From Acanthaster planci (lineage: Eukaryota; Echinodermata; Asteroidea; Valvatida; Acanthasteridae): a stretch of 58,530 bases of DNA. Position 1 is the stretch's first letter. Every line of letters starts with the position of its first letter. The DNA lies in contig NW_019091485.1 of NCBI RefSeq assembly GCF_001949145.1, forward strand, positions 756,082 through 814,611. Direction: 5' to 3'. A program made the position numbers and the translations under genes. The notes under the pieces were generated by a model that was given only the letters and a program-made list of their open reading frames with translations, ran no database searches and had not been told where the DNA came from. Shown piece after piece: positions 25,401-36,666 of the stretch.

Positions 25401-25688
25401 AATTCAGAAAAAACAAGGAAATTACAAACCACACGTAACTTTTGTTTAATTGTAATGGTACATCGGAGAAGCAAGGAATGAGAAAAATCAGCCGATTTCA
25501 GCATAAGTTGCATATTTCCATACATAGTTTCAAAGAAGTGTGGGAAAGGAGTGAGCTAGAGATGGAACCAGGGGCAATGGATTCCCAGAAAAAGTTGACA
25601 GAAACAAAATAAAACTAAACTGAGCAATAATGAGTGTCCTACCTTGGTCCCTGACATAGGGGTGGTTGCCTGGGGGGTAACATGTCAT
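16279..25688 (-). CDS. Ankyrin-repeat and SOCS-box protein, ASB13-like, with alternative exons 2A/2B
   Basis: The complete gene is on the minus strand. Exons, in transcript order, are 25688-25643, 24268-24063 (2A) or 23999-23809 (2B), 23182-23032, 20565-20428, 19644-19444 and 16406-16279. All sites are GT-AG and all phases agree. The product is 289 aa with 2A or 284 aa with 2B. About six ankyrin repeats are visible by their TPLH-type cores (SSLHQAA, VTPLHDAC, HTPMTRAC, FSPLHCAV, GTPLHAAS, QTPLHVAA). They are followed by a SOCS box at 251-288, with BC-box L253xxxC257xxxV261 and Cul5-box L275PLP. ASB proteins bind substrates through ankyrin repeats and recruit Elongin B/C-Cullin5-Rbx2 for ubiquitination. 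Length and order fit the ASB9/11/13 group, and the neighbouring NET1-like gene favours ASB13. Exons 2A and 2B cannot both be used in frame. Confidence 0.9.
17029..18406. mobile_element. Possible pogo/Tigger-like non-autonomous element
   Basis: The left end CAGTCAGCTCTCATTAATAC and the right end (read inward, CAGTTGACTCAGCAATACA) form a diverged inverted terminal pair. Both are followed by TCCGG-containing sequence typical of pogo-like ends. The right flank is TA; the left is not a clean TA. No transposase frame is visible. It lies in ASB intron 5 and contains the 132-bp triplication. Confidence 0.4.
17289..17684. repeat. Three tandem copies of a 132-bp unit
   Basis: Copies begin AATAAACTGCAACAAC at 17289, 17421 and 17553 and are almost identical; differences include cgtaag/cgcaag and ttggtg/ttagtg near the unit ends. 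The high identity implies recent expansion or homogenisation. Confidence 0.95.
19444..19644 (-). CDS. ASB exon 5 (ankyrin repeat 6)
   Basis: 201 nt, acceptor TTTCTTAG, donor CAAG|GTAGGC, phase 1-1. It encodes ASPNTTRPEDEQTPLHVAAS, LLLHHGSKLTARDKDGKTAL and the linker to KHHQ. Confidence 0.9.
19780..20395 (-). mobile_element. 3' end of a non-LTR retrotransposon (LINE), same strand as ASB
   Basis: On the minus strand the end of a LINE reverse-transcriptase ORF is readable: MNTLCFYGPRLWNSLATAL through FKSGYKDYVVSQYVS and stop near 20235, followed by an AT-rich 3' UTR-like stretch. The GPRLWNSL motif is typical of CR1/L2/Jockey-type C-termini. The fragment begins only about 35 bp after the exon 4 donor. 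Confidence 0.7.
20428..20565 (-). CDS. ASB exon 4 (end of ankyrin repeat 4 and repeat 5)
   Basis: 138 nt, too short to stand out as an open frame. The acceptor is CTTCTTGCAG and the donor GCAG|GTATGA, phase 1-1. It reads GCLDSTSILLSVGAEVEKLD and then LGTPLHAASYCHQTECARLL. It is symmetric, so skipping would stay in frame but remove about one and a half repeats. Confidence 0.88.
21000..22960 (+). mobile_element. Decayed non-LTR retrotransposon (reverse transcriptase region), antisense in ASB intron 3
   Basis: Plus-strand fragments of a CR1/L2/Jockey-type reverse transcriptase follow in order: FSPISVRNVYKLLKG and KAFGLDGINGPFL (21110-21200), FQSGFRPHQSTRTALIDVSD and FLDLQNAFDTVNHAILLQKL (21660-21830), FGVPLGTILGPLLF (21937-21980), and the active-site box read as YAID where YADD is expected (near 22036). 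Stops and frameshifts break the frame and about 300 bp near 21215-21540 do not align with reverse transcriptase, so it is inactive. Confidence 0.85.
23032..23182 (-). CDS. ASB exon 3 (ankyrin repeat 3 and start of 4)
   Basis: 151 nt, acceptor GTGTATAG, donor AAAG|GTAAAC, phase 0 to 1. It encodes LNAMDIDWHTPMTRACAEG and ends FSPLHCAVAKG. It completes repeat 2 of either exon 2 copy (GGQ|LNA or GAK|LNA). Confidence 0.9.
23809..23999 (-). CDS. ASB alternative exon 2B (ankyrin repeats 1-2, version B)
   Basis: 191 nt, acceptor TATTTTCAG and donor GCCAAG|GTACAA, with the same phases as 2A (1 in, 0 out). It encodes AFDVFDRTRVHQAASSGH onward, with LQSLINEGVCVNS and NGVTPLHDACQTGHHVCAS. The conserved ankyrin core GVTPLHDAC is shared with 2A, while loop and finger positions differ. 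There is no internal stop, so it looks functional rather than decayed. Confidence 0.9.
24000..24062 (-). other. 63-nt spacer between alternative exons 2A and 2B
   Basis: The space holds the 2A donor (GTATTG) and the 2B acceptor tract (TATATTTTCAG) and nothing else of note. Such a short distance disfavours splicing 2A to 2B. If it did occur, 2B would be read in the wrong frame and reach a TGA after about 39 codons. Confidence 0.8.
24063..24268 (-). CDS. ASB alternative exon 2A (ankyrin repeats 1-2, version A)
   Basis: 206 nt, acceptor CCTATAG and donor GGACAG|GTATTG, entering phase 1 and leaving phase 0. It encodes EYDQRVTLGHDRSSLHQAAQ onward, with repeat 1 (LHSLIEDGARVN) and repeat 2 (NGVTPLHDACSSGHVFCAKK). 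About half of the residues match exon 2B, and it has five extra codons near its 5' end. Confidence 0.9.
25643..25688 (-). CDS. ASB exon 1 (start codon, 15 codons + 1 nt)
   Basis: ATG at 25688-25686 opens MTCYPPGNHPYVRDQ and the exon ends CAAG|GTAGGA in phase 1, exactly what both 2A and 2B need. A good acceptor (TTCAACAG) lies just upstream (AG at 25698-25697), so a 5' non-coding exon probably exists further away. An upstream in-frame extension into that exon cannot be excluded. Confidence 0.75.
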
Positions 25689-26275
25689 CCTGCTTTCTGT
25701 TGAACCAAATCAGACAAAACACTGATCTATTAGTGAGGATTCCTAATTCAACTACATGTTTAAACATGGAGCACCTTCATTCTTTCCCTTGAGCACTTTA
25801 ACCATGCTTAACCCCAAACTAAACAGAAAGTGGAATTCTACAGAGATCAAACTATCCCTGTTAATGATCAATTTACCACCATACACAGACATATTTCCAG
25901 CATGTTATAGCCTATATTATCACCTTCTTTTCGGGGGGGGAGGGTGATTCTTTGCAGATGAAAAATTCTAGGAAAAGTTTCATAGCATCCCCTGGACCCT
26001 TGACCTACATGTAGATATGCCACAGACTCTGGGCCCAATATCAAGCTCGACTTGCAAAACTCACCTTCTGCCTTTCAAACTATTTAAAGACATTTACATT
26101 TCTCATTATTTCTATAAATGCTAACAGTCCTCAGTACTCCAATTTCAATGTATTACACCTACACTAGGGGGCTATGGATATAAACTCAAAGTGAGTTTGA
26201 AACTCATCAATGAAGCTGACAACAAACACCCCATGAAGAAAGTCCGAAAGTTTAGATGCAAATAGCAAAAGTTAA

Positions 26276-26590
26276 TTAACCCTAACAGTCCCGAATGCTA
26301 CAAAGTACTACTTAGTAGTAAAATGTAGTACTCAGCCCTGTCACTTGGAAGAGGACATGACATTATTATTGTTTGAAGCCATAAAACACAATAGAGAAGA
26401 CAATGTACCATACAGTGCTGTGGCACAGTGAATGCATGGTTTCATTGTTCTCTGTACGAGTAACAACGGAATAAACCTAGCCAGAAATAGTAATTTGTAG
26501 CGATAGGTCCTTCAGGCTCAGAGTATTACTTAGTATTTTGTAGTACTGAGTACTCTAAGCCAAACAATGCCTGGAACTGTTAGGGTTAAG
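26276..26590. mobile_element. piggyBac-like MITE with TTAA target duplication
   Basis: The 307-bp element (26280-26586) is bounded by TTAA on both sides. The inverted ends are CCCTAACAGTCCC and, read inward from the right, CCCTAACAGTTCC. Internal inverted stretches rich in AGTACT and TAGTA follow. CCC ends with TTAA target sites are the piggyBac signature. No transposase is encoded. Confidence 0.75.
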
Positions 26591-26829
26591 GGACTTCACG
26601 AAGTCACTCACAGATCTATAGTTTAAAAAGTTGACTGCTGTAAATGCTGGTAATTTTACTGGGCATTCCCATTTGTCAAGGGTTGTTTACATGCAAGCAT
26701 ATTTAATAGGTACTTTTCAGGTGTCTAATGTATGTGTTGTACAGCGGTACTGGTACGTTCATTTCTATATAATTACTCTATGAAGCAAAAATTATCTACG
26801 AGATAACTAGTAGGTTGGCAATGACATAG

Positions 26830-27336
26830 NNNNNNNNNNNNNNNNNNNNNNNNNNNNNNNNNNNNNNNNNNNNNNNNNNNNNNNNNNNNNNNNNNNNNNN
26901 NNNNNNNNNNNNNNNNNNNNNNNNNNNNNNNNNNNNNNNNNNNNNNNNNNNNNNNNNNNNNNNNNNNNNNNNNNNNNNNNNNNNNNNNNNNNNNNNNNNN
27001 NNNNNNNNNNNNNNNNNNNNNNNNNNNNNNNNNNNNNNNNNNNNNNNNNNNNNNNNNNNNNNNNNNNNNNNNNNNNNNNNNNNNNNNNNNNNNNNNNNNN
27101 NNNNNNNNNNNNNNNNNNNNNNNNNNNNNNNNNNNNNNNNNNNNNNNNNNNNNNNNNNNNNNNNNNNNNNNNNNNNNNNNNNNNNNNNNNNNNNNNNNNN
27201 NNNNNNNNNNNNNNNNNNNNNNNNNNNNNNNNNNNNNNNNNNNNNNNNNNNNNNNNNNNNNNNNNNNNNNNNNNNNNNNNNNNNNNNNNNNNNNNNNNNN
27301 NNNNNNNNNNNNNNNNNNNNNNNNNNNNNNNNNNNN
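26830..27336. other. Assembly gap (507 N)
   Basis: Unknown bases; anything upstream of ASB exon 1 could be hidden here. Confidence 1.
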
Positions 27337-30300
27337 GGGACGATGAACTCCTTTTATTCTCCATACCAGTTATGCAATATATTGCAGTCTGTGAAAATTT
27401 GGACCGTCACTGACATTGTATTGTACATAATGTGTATGTCAGAAACAATGCTGCTACATGTGTGTGTGTGAGCATGGTGAGTGCACCGGCAGCTCAAGAT
27501 CTCACACAAATACTAAATATTCACAAAAATACTAAATATCTGAACACAATAAGTACATATATACTGGTTATGCTTCTGTACATGCTGTAACAGAAAGAAA
27601 TTAGGTTAGAGCAAACTGGTAAGACACACAGGTTCATCTCTTTAAGCATACACTAAAAAAGGGCAGAGAGTGAAAACGTCATAATGCATTTTTACTGAAG
27701 ACTGACAAGGTAAAACCAAAACACAAGGTTTACAAATGATTCATGCCGGTGTTGTATAAAAACAAGTAATTTATGTTATACATGCGATTTACCTCCCAGC
27801 AAAGTTAAATGTACAATCTGTCATGTCCAAAAATTATTCTTCACATTGTACCCATGAGCATTCACCTTTCGGAGAGAATTTCATGCTGCTTGACACCCTG
27901 TGTACTAACTCTACCTTCATGGTATTTCTGACTGAATACTTCAATTTTCTGCAGGTAAATTTAACTTTTTAGGGCATATTATTGTTTTCAGATATATGTA
28001 GCTAATGGGTTACTACAAGGAAAAATGAGTGGCATCCATGATTGGAATTTTTGCCAACCATTTGTATAATAAATCAAGAATGTCTGCTAATCTTCACAAG
28101 TTTCTTCAAATCATTAGAAGTTCTTTCCTACTTGCTACATTGACTTACATCACAGATAAATGAAGTGATGCTAACAGCAACCCCAGCATGTACTTTACAG
28201 ATGTTTAACATCAACAGCTTGTAGTTTTATTGTGTATTCAACATGCCACAAGGCTAAGATTAATGCCACACCTATTGCTTCATGATAACATATGCCATAT
28301 GTAGTATTCCAAGAACCTTTGTGCAGCAGTCAGATCACCATGCTCCAGGTCAGTGATTTCATTTGATGACACACTGCAGAGTCTGTATGCCACACAAAAG
28401 GTTCAGTATGTACAGTACATGTACTCACAAACAAGTTCCACACACAAAAGGCTGGGATAGCTGGCATGGACCTTTGTTCAGTGTAAAGCTTCCTTACATG
28501 GCACAGACACAAACACAGTCATCCCTTGAAAGCGCTGTTAATACATTTTGCATTTAGGTCCAATTTGTTTGTTCATTGTTTTAATTGCTGATAATACAAA
28601 GTTTCTGTCATACCAATCAGCAAAGTCCAAAGTTTCACTGTATTATCATGCCATCACTGTAATTCACATACGTTTCTGGTTGTGTGTGAATTAATAATAC
28701 TTTTCCTTAGGAGGGAAGTGATATTGCACTTCAAATTTCAGGGGGAATTTTCTTGGTACATTTATAATAAGATACGTGTATATTCAGAAATTTGTGTAGA
28801 ACTGAGGGAATTTCCCGAGTTCAACTTTTTTTGGTGCAGAGATGGACAATTTGGGTTTTCAAGGAATGCAAATCCTTTTGAAATACAGCGATTCAAGGTT
28901 CACCCTATGTTTAGGGGCTTTTATGGGATTGAGGAAGGTAAAGGCTTAATTGATGATCCAAACTGTGTACATGTTTGCATTGCAAAGGATAAGCAACACA
29001 GAAACAGTTTGACATCAGGAAGATTCACAGCAAAAATATCTCCCAAGTTAGGGGCTCACGACTGCTTAAGAAAGAAATCATAGACCATCAATAATATAAA
29101 TACAGATTGTACAAACAAGCACTCCCTTTTCAGTCATTTATGTTTTTAATACCTTTTACAATATGGCAGTGAATGCATGAACGATATTTTGTGGTATTAA
29201 AGCTTGGGCTAGAACTGCAAGATATGTTAGATGTTAAAAGTCTGCTGTTTGGGTTTTTTACAAAAGGGTCAGAGTAATTTCACAGGTGTATTACATTTAG
29301 GTGTATTGATTCTTTTAGATGATAGTGTAGCATGTCCTACGGATCATGGATCAACTCCATGCGGGTCCGGGCTGGCGCCCCCACCGGCCGGACCCACCGG
29401 CACTACAATAGTAAATTACTTGCCAAGAACTTAGAAAATTAGTGGCCTGTGGTCTGTGGATTAACATTGACATTATTCAAGAGGGTGCACATTGATAAAA
29501 AGGTTAATTAAAAATTTTTTATTTGTTAGAATCATACTTTAAAAGTAACATGAATGTTGTTTTCCAAATGGAAATGTCATTTCAAACTTACACAGTCTCA
29601 TGATTTTGCAATACATCATATGCTGTTTAAATTGAGCCAATTATGTTATGTACATGAACATACATGCATCTGAGGGTCTCTGGCAGAAAAAGGGGCATTT
29701 CATTTTTATAAGAGCTGAAACATTTTTAAATTCTTAAAACAACATGAAGATACTGCACATGTACATTAAAAAGTTCCATTCTTTTAAAAAAATCTTCTTT
29801 TAACCTTTCAAAACCCAAAATTCAGATGGTGAAACCAGCAAACATCATGACTTTTCAAAAATTCCAAATCTTTTTGCCAGGGTAAATTTCACTAATCTGA
29901 GTTCAATCACACTACTGAATGTAGGATTTTCAATCAATAGACAGGAAATGCGTAAACCCAAGTGGAAAATGTGCCATATGGCGTCAGACATAATCCCTAC
30001 ACATGGAATGATTTCAGCAGTCACTAGTGCACAGTTTGCATGGCTTTTGGACTGTGTAGAGTAAGCCTTAAACCTAAACCTTCACAGAACTTTTAAAATC
30101 ATTGGCAGTTTTGCAGGATTTTGCAGATTTTCTGGAAGGTGCATCCTAACCAAAAATACTCAACATGGGGACTTCTGCCACTTGAAATTGAAAGAGCAAA
30201 GGACTGGATTTCTGTACAGCATTAGAAATTGTAAGGATGCCAAAGAGATAGGATTTTAATTTAGATCACCAGGTAAACAGTCCTTTAATAGCTGGTAAGC

Positions 30301-33300
30301 GTAAATCTATGAATCGATTCCAGAAAAGAGCAATGCAAGATGATGTTGAAATATATAAATGGGCAATTCCACGGAAATGCCAACCTGATGGTTAAAAATT
30401 GGTTTTTATTTTGCATAGTCATATTGTCTACCATTTTGAAGAATCTCAGTAGAAGATTTCAAAAATAAGATTCAATTCTATTTTTAATGAGCAATTTACC
30501 AGATACACAGTTAAAGAAACAGTTACTAGGTAAAAAAATCTGCATAAACTGCCACTTCAGTGATATTGCATCTATTAATTCAGAGAATTCTGGAAAAAAT
30601 TTTTGTATATTGTAATTCTTGAAATGCATACCATTCCAAAAATCCTGCAGATATAAAATTTCGCTGAAATGTGTCAGTCTGCAACGTGTATGTTTCCGAA
30701 ATATCAAAAAGGTTTTTTCTCTGCCATTTGAATAAATTACATGTACATTCAATTTCATTTTGGATTCTCTGTTGTCCCAATAAACAATTATGGAAAAGAA
30801 AACCTACACACCTGTTGTTAATTATTCAAATGAACCATGAGAACAGACTGACTTGTGGGACTGCTCTGACATACACGTATGTGCAAATCTATGGCTGGGA
30901 ATGCAAAGCATTCTGGGTAAAGTTTACAGTTCAGCTGTGGTCTCAGATGAAGGGTTTTTGCCACTGCTTCAACTGTACAAATTGCCCTAATTCCTCAAAT
31001 TTTACATTTACATGATACATGTACGTGAACTGAAATTAGAAGAAGGGGGTTCTTTATTAGTTTTCCCCCTCATTTTTTTGGTAAAAATTACAGTATTTTA
31101 GCACAACTTCTACATTTTCCATCCTAACACATTTAAATAAAGCACAAACAATGTTTGGATGAATAGAAATCCATTCAAACACTCTTTGCCATCCTAAGGC
31201 AACTAGGGTGGAGCTTTTTCAAATTTGGGGGCAAATATCATAACGGAACAGTTTTGCACTTTTTCCCCCCCAAAACAGATAAAAATATGTAATTTCCCTT
31301 CTGCAGCACAAAAGGATTTTAAAACACCAAAAGCTTTCAGGGTCAGAACTTGACAAAGAGTCTTGCATTTGGATATTGGTTTAGGATGCATTTTGCACAT
31401 ACACTCAGACGATGTTTGTCTGTTACCATAGATATCTGTCTGTTACTGAGCATACATGCACATGTAGTAATTATCCCACTGTTTCATCCAATAGTGATTC
31501 AGGCAAACCACCACCATGTACATGTATACAAAGCAGGGACTTACCCTTATCATGTCTTCAGTACACCATTACATTTTATTAGCAAAAGAGAGTTTTGTCA
31601 TTTAACACTAACCTAATAAAAGCTAGGTTGCAAAATTGTCAGTCTGTTACCATGGAAACACATAACCTTACATGGCTCAAAATACACTTGAGTTTAGGTC
31701 CTGACCTTACTATAGTCACTTTACAGATGGGAAACATTGTGAAAACGCCTGCCGATGTGTCAGTCTGTTACGAGTGAAATTGCCCAAATGTACATGTTCA
31801 TGGGGATATTATCAAAATGTGCAAGACATTGCAAAAACCTACAAGTTAAACAAATATTATGCTACAAATTATCTTGGAATGTAAAAATGTGACAATACAT
31901 TAAGAGATGTCTCACGTATCTTTAACCAAACGACCACCAAGGGTCGACATTTGTACTACATGTAACTTAAATCCAACTTTGAACAGGACCGAGGCTGTGG
32001 TATTTTGTTTAAAAAGTTTGTATGTTTGGCCTGGGACCTTCCAGTTCCAGTGTTTGAACTGTCTGCACCATGCCCTGAGGAGGAGGCTGCCCCAATTGAG
32101 TTGTGCACTGCCAGAGAAGCATTGTGTTGCACACTACTGTCAATACCTTTCATTCTGAATGGTGTTTCCATAGAAATTAGAAAGATGGAGTCTTGGAGTC
32201 CCTACTATTGAATTTTGAAGAGGTGACACGACCAGTGAAAAAGCCTACTTATATGTTCCTTTTCAACATGGAGGCTGATTAGTCCTCACACCTACAGTAC
32301 ATGTGTACCCTTTCCCATCACACTGACCTTGCCAATTAAGTCATCCAAGTCTCAGTAAAAGCATGGTAAAAGGGTGTTTTCCCAGATGAGTTTTACAGGC
32401 CATTTTCACATAGTTTTAAGCTATAGAGCAGATAACAGTGTAAACATGTGTTGTTGAATGAGTGGAAGGATGGGGGATGACCACTGAGAGTTACGGGGGA
32501 GAGGGCTGGTAACCATGTAGCACCATCACTGGAGCCCCTCAGCCACCCCCATCCTCTTAACATGGTATTATCGCCATGTATACTATTACGAGTTAACTAA
32601 GAATAGACTAAATATGTATTCCTTTATTCAATTTCCTCAAGATGAAACCTTTATGTGTAATACAGTACCTGTAGGTATGCTTGGCTTTGAAAAATGATAG
32701 TATTGAAATGGAAAGAAGTAATTCAGAGTTGTTGAAAATCATCCAAATTTAATGGAAAACATCTTAATATTATAATGGCACTCTTATCCTGTACTTCATC
32801 TGTATCTCTTCTCTGAAGACTGAATATGACGACTGACAATATATTATTGAGTTACCTGATTAGCACCTGTTTCTGAAATGATTGTATGGGGGATGATAAG
32901 CATTTTTATTTTTGCTTAGTACAAAAAAAACAGGGGGCAATTCTATGGCCCAAATCCCCTGTCCCAAAAATTGGGGGGGTATATTTATAGGTAAGAAACA
33001 AAAAAGTGAAGTTTTTGAAACAGCAGTTAAAGTTAAACTGGTATCACAAAACAGAGCATGAAATCTGGTCAAGACCACATATTGGTGAAAGTTGTTGGAA
33101 AATTTGGTTCTCTTGCATTGGAGCTTGGATGACCTTATAGTCAAACTCAAAAATCAGACCCACTACAGTCACTTGAATCTGAACACTGTGGTGCATGTAC
33201 CACTGTTTCTACATACATGTATATATTTGTGGATACATTTCTAAGCAATGGAAGGTTGAAAAAAGGAAGGTAACATCTGTGAGGCTTCAGATTGAGCAAA

Positions 33301-34900
33301 ATAGAACTGTAAATCAAAATTCACAGCTATGATCTTCAAAATGGATCACAAAAAGTAAAAATTAGGCGACTTCAGTGAGAAAATCGACTAAATAATGGTT
33401 TTTTTGCCAAGAAAAATATGATGAAATTCTAAAAAATGCCATCCACTCTCGCTTCACACTTGTTCTGACCACATGAATTGGCCATCACAATTGGATGCAC
33501 AGGGATGCAAGGGCATCATTCAAAATGCTTCACATTTCACATAAAGGCAGGTACCAGCACATTTCTTTATATACCCATCAGGGAAAGAAAGTCAACCTGG
33601 ATCTCTTTCATATAATTTCAACAACTTTATTAGTCTTTAAAAGCAAGCCATAACTTCTATGCTAGGAGCAAAAATGAAACTCTAATTAATTGAAAGGGTT
33701 GTTGAATGCATCACATATTCATCTCAAGTGCTAATAAAATGGCTACACTTTTGAAGAAACAATGATTGATTGGCTTCAGCGAAGACATTTTTGAACCTGC
33801 AAACAGTGGTGAATCTCCACTTCCAAATTAAGCCACTACCAGGCATAAGCCATGCAACTGAGTTTTATTGAACCTGTCAACAGTGTGGCGTCTCCTTGCA
33901 AAATGCAAACCACTAGGAATGAGCCACACGGCTGACTTCTGCTTCTTCTGCTGCTTCTGCTGGCTACTGTACAATCGCCAAAATTCTGGCTGTCCCGTAC
34001 AGATGACGCCGCAAGGGATCTGGTTGCAACTAAAAGAATTAATTTGTAAAATGAACTTGTTGGGACTGAACAGCAAGATCAATTCTGTCAATCTCGGTCT
34101 TGAAAGTGCCAAGAGTCGCTAAACATTGAAAAGAGCTAAGCTAAACATTGCAAAGATTTCTCAACATTGGGGGCTTGTACAGTGTGCCCTCAGTCACCAA
34201 GAATAGGTCTTCCTGCATGATGTAGACCTCTGTACTTCCACAAAATGCCCTCTGTGAGAGCAACCCATGGAGCCTCTCTATGAATAGTTCAGAAATCAAA
34301 TACAGTCAACTGTTCATTTATTTCTTTACTTCAAATTTTTCCCACACTATAATGCACCCTTCAGAAACTCTTGGTCAGTGGCTGTTCAACCATGGAGGTA
34401 TGTTGCACATTCGTCAATCAAAGTGGAAGCCTTCCATCCAATTTATACAGGGGATTATAATACATGTTGTTAACATCTTTTACAGCATGAAAATGAATAC
34501 AACTTTTTGGGGGGAGTGGAACACTAGAGATCCATGTATTTTCATATGTATTTTCACATGTTCATGTATTATCAGATTATATAATGAAATCTTAAATATC
34601 TAACATTAAAGGTGTCAATTAGGTTTCTCCCTACCTATCAAAACATCACTTGTTCCTCTAACCCCATTGAGTCCACACCCCACTGGCCTCACTAATATCA
34701 CTGGTATCAATAGCTAATTTCCCTTTCAGTTGCCATGTTGATTTTAGCACCCCTGCCTGTGCGAGTAAGTGAACAAAGCTAGAGGAGAAAAAATTGTCTA
34801 CACAATAGCAACAATCACGAGCATCCATTTGCCAAACGTTACGCAACATTGTTGTCAAAGCCTATTCTGAACTTGCACACGTGAAACGTGGAGAAGGCTT
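27337..34900. other. Long stretch without recognisable gene
   Basis: Open frames here are short or unrecognisable; the 133-codon frame at 28682-29083 and the Ser/Ala/His-rich minus frame at 31956-32171 have no domain. A small GC-rich hairpin with 8-bp arms GGGTCCGG/CCGGACCC lies near 29363-29393. TGTCTGTTAC-type words recur at 31410-31770. It may be the large first intron of ASB (minus) or flank of PTPDC1 (plus). Confidence 0.45.
33793..33937. repeat. Two diverged tandem copies of a 77-bp-spaced segment
   Basis: Copies start GAACCTGCAAACAGTG (33793) and GAACCTGTCAACAGTG (33870). Each continues through ...TCTCC... and a motif like aTGAGCCACAC/aTAAGCCATGC. They are clearly related but with many differences. 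No coding role is visible. Confidence 0.5.
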
Positions 34901-34916
34901 ATATGGTCCTACTTAC

Positions 34917-35010
34917 TTGAATTAATAAATTCCACAAACCGGCTCCCAGGGGTAAACTTTCTTCCGGGTGTTGGGTAGAATTGCTACGCGTGGAAAATGA
35001 ATGTTAGTAG
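34917..35010 (-). promoter_or_regulatory. Candidate promoter/5' non-coding exon (possibly of ASB)
   Basis: On the minus strand an ETS-type site ACCCGGAAG is followed about 60 nt later by a near-consensus donor TTCAA|GTAAGT (exon end at 34917). The surrounding 34.9-35.8 kb is richer in CpG than its neighbours. ASB exon 1 has an acceptor upstream of its ATG, so a distant 5' exon is expected. This is inference only; the link to ASB is unproven. Confidence 0.25.
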
Positions 35011-35819
35011 GACCGTTCAGAGATTAAACTTGATCATGCATGGAACACACACAGCACTAGCACAGATGATAGGCCGCTATTACAACAATCCTCGGCAATC
35101 CTAGCAATTAGCATGGAGATAACACAAGAGCGCCCAGACAGCCACAACACGATGGCATTGTTCAGTATCAGAGTATCAACATGAACAGTCAGTATACAGG
35201 TAGTGCACAGGCCTAATTACCTAGCCCTGCATGTTATACGGCACGAAGCCAAGCCAGGCCAAGGTCATCTAAAAATAACTGGCTAGTGTGTAAGAACTAG
35301 TACCAATACATGCGGTTGCGTGAATTGCCTACAGATGCCATAGCAATACCATAGACCTGGAGGAGGTCTATACTATAATTTGCCCTACCGAGCTCTGGCG
35401 CTAACTACGTATTCATCACGCGTTATGTAATAATCAGTTCAACCAGATTTGCCACCAGTCCTTCCACTTTTAACATTATACTTCCAAGTCCTACCTCCCT
35501 ACAATTGCAACTCGGCTTGTTGGTGTGAACCATGGTTCGAACTAGTCTATGGTTTAGGCTAAGCCCAACCTGAATGCTGCCAAATATATCTGTATATAAA
35601 TGCATCCGGCGGAAACACTGCCTATCTACAGGCCTTTTTTAGGATTAGGTAATAGGATGGACAATTGACAGAGCTGAGGTCAATATTAACGATAAGGGTC
35701 CATGGAGAGGAGGTAGTCGGAAATCATTCATTCCCTCCCCGCGGCCTCCCTTCACGCACAGCCATCATCATTCACCACATTAGACATTACGAAAGCCCTG
35801 TAGTGTAATTGAGTATGTA

Positions 35820-36110
35820 TTTTTTTTTTTTAAAAAGTCACATATTGTTTTTCAAGTTCGTTTTATAAAGTTCGTTTTCTCAGCATTCGTTTTTACTAAA
35901 TATATTTTTTCGAAGTTCGTTTATAAGAAAAATTTGTTCCCCAAAGTTCGTTTGAACCATGTTTGAACAATAATATCTTCTCCAGTTGGTTCTTACGGGA
36001 TCTTTTGTTAGAAACATTGTTCTATGTCTTTATTTATTTAAAGAATTCCTTTTTTATAAGATTCATTTTTTCAAGTTTGTTTTAACTTTTTATGAGATAC
36101 ATATTTTTTT
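35820..36110. repeat. T-rich low-complexity stretch with repeated AAGTTCGTTT words
   Basis: Five or more loose copies of AAGTTCGTTT or CATTCGTTT spaced 20-40 bp apart in T-rich sequence. Irregular spacing; nothing else seen. Confidence 0.6.
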
Positions 36111-36666
36111 CATTTTTAAGTATCAAGAGATAAGCTTTGAAGGTTTTCGTAGTGAAGGTATCAAGTTAGTTATAAGGTTTGTGGTAGTACCATGCAAGGA
36201 TATCTCTTTCTGAGTGTGCTTGGTTCTGAAAATGCTTAGAAAGATAATTATATCCTCACAAAAAGTAAGCGTGCCACCGCAAAACTCTGGATTTCAAGAG
36301 TTGTATAATTATTTTCAAGTTCACACCCCACACCGGTCACCACGCCCGATTATTAGTGTTAGCGCGCCCTCAAGCGTTGCAGTATGTACGTTGCTTTGCA
36401 ACAGTACATACAAAAATGTCGGCCTGCATGTACGCTGTACTTCGTACGGGAATGAATCCCACGCCAACCTGAAGCTGAATAATGATTCTCCATGAATAAC
36501 GCAAGGCTAGTCCTAGCATATCTTTACTACATCTGTCAGATTAGTGGTAAGATGCGATATTAATTAAGCTGTTTCAATGTCCTGTAAGGAAAGAATGTTA
36601 ACTTGCATCCTGACTTCAAGCGCGGTATGTCCAGGGATGGAAGAAAAAAGACTGAAAACATATTGC

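Noticed and set aside
26807-27364. Open frame across the first gap
   Set aside because: It exists only because N bases were translated as X.
28682-29083. 133-codon plus-strand frame
   Set aside because: No similarity recognised, AT-rich, no splice context; could be chance.
31956-32171. Ser/Ala/His-rich minus-strand frame, considered as an upstream ASB coding exon
   Set aside because: Its only nearby donor candidate (GTCCCA) is poor and ASB exon 1 has its own ATG.
33828-34122. Overlapping 84- and 94-codon frames on both strands
   Set aside because: They lie over the diverged 77-bp duplicate and a GCTTCT-rich stretch; no domain was recognised.
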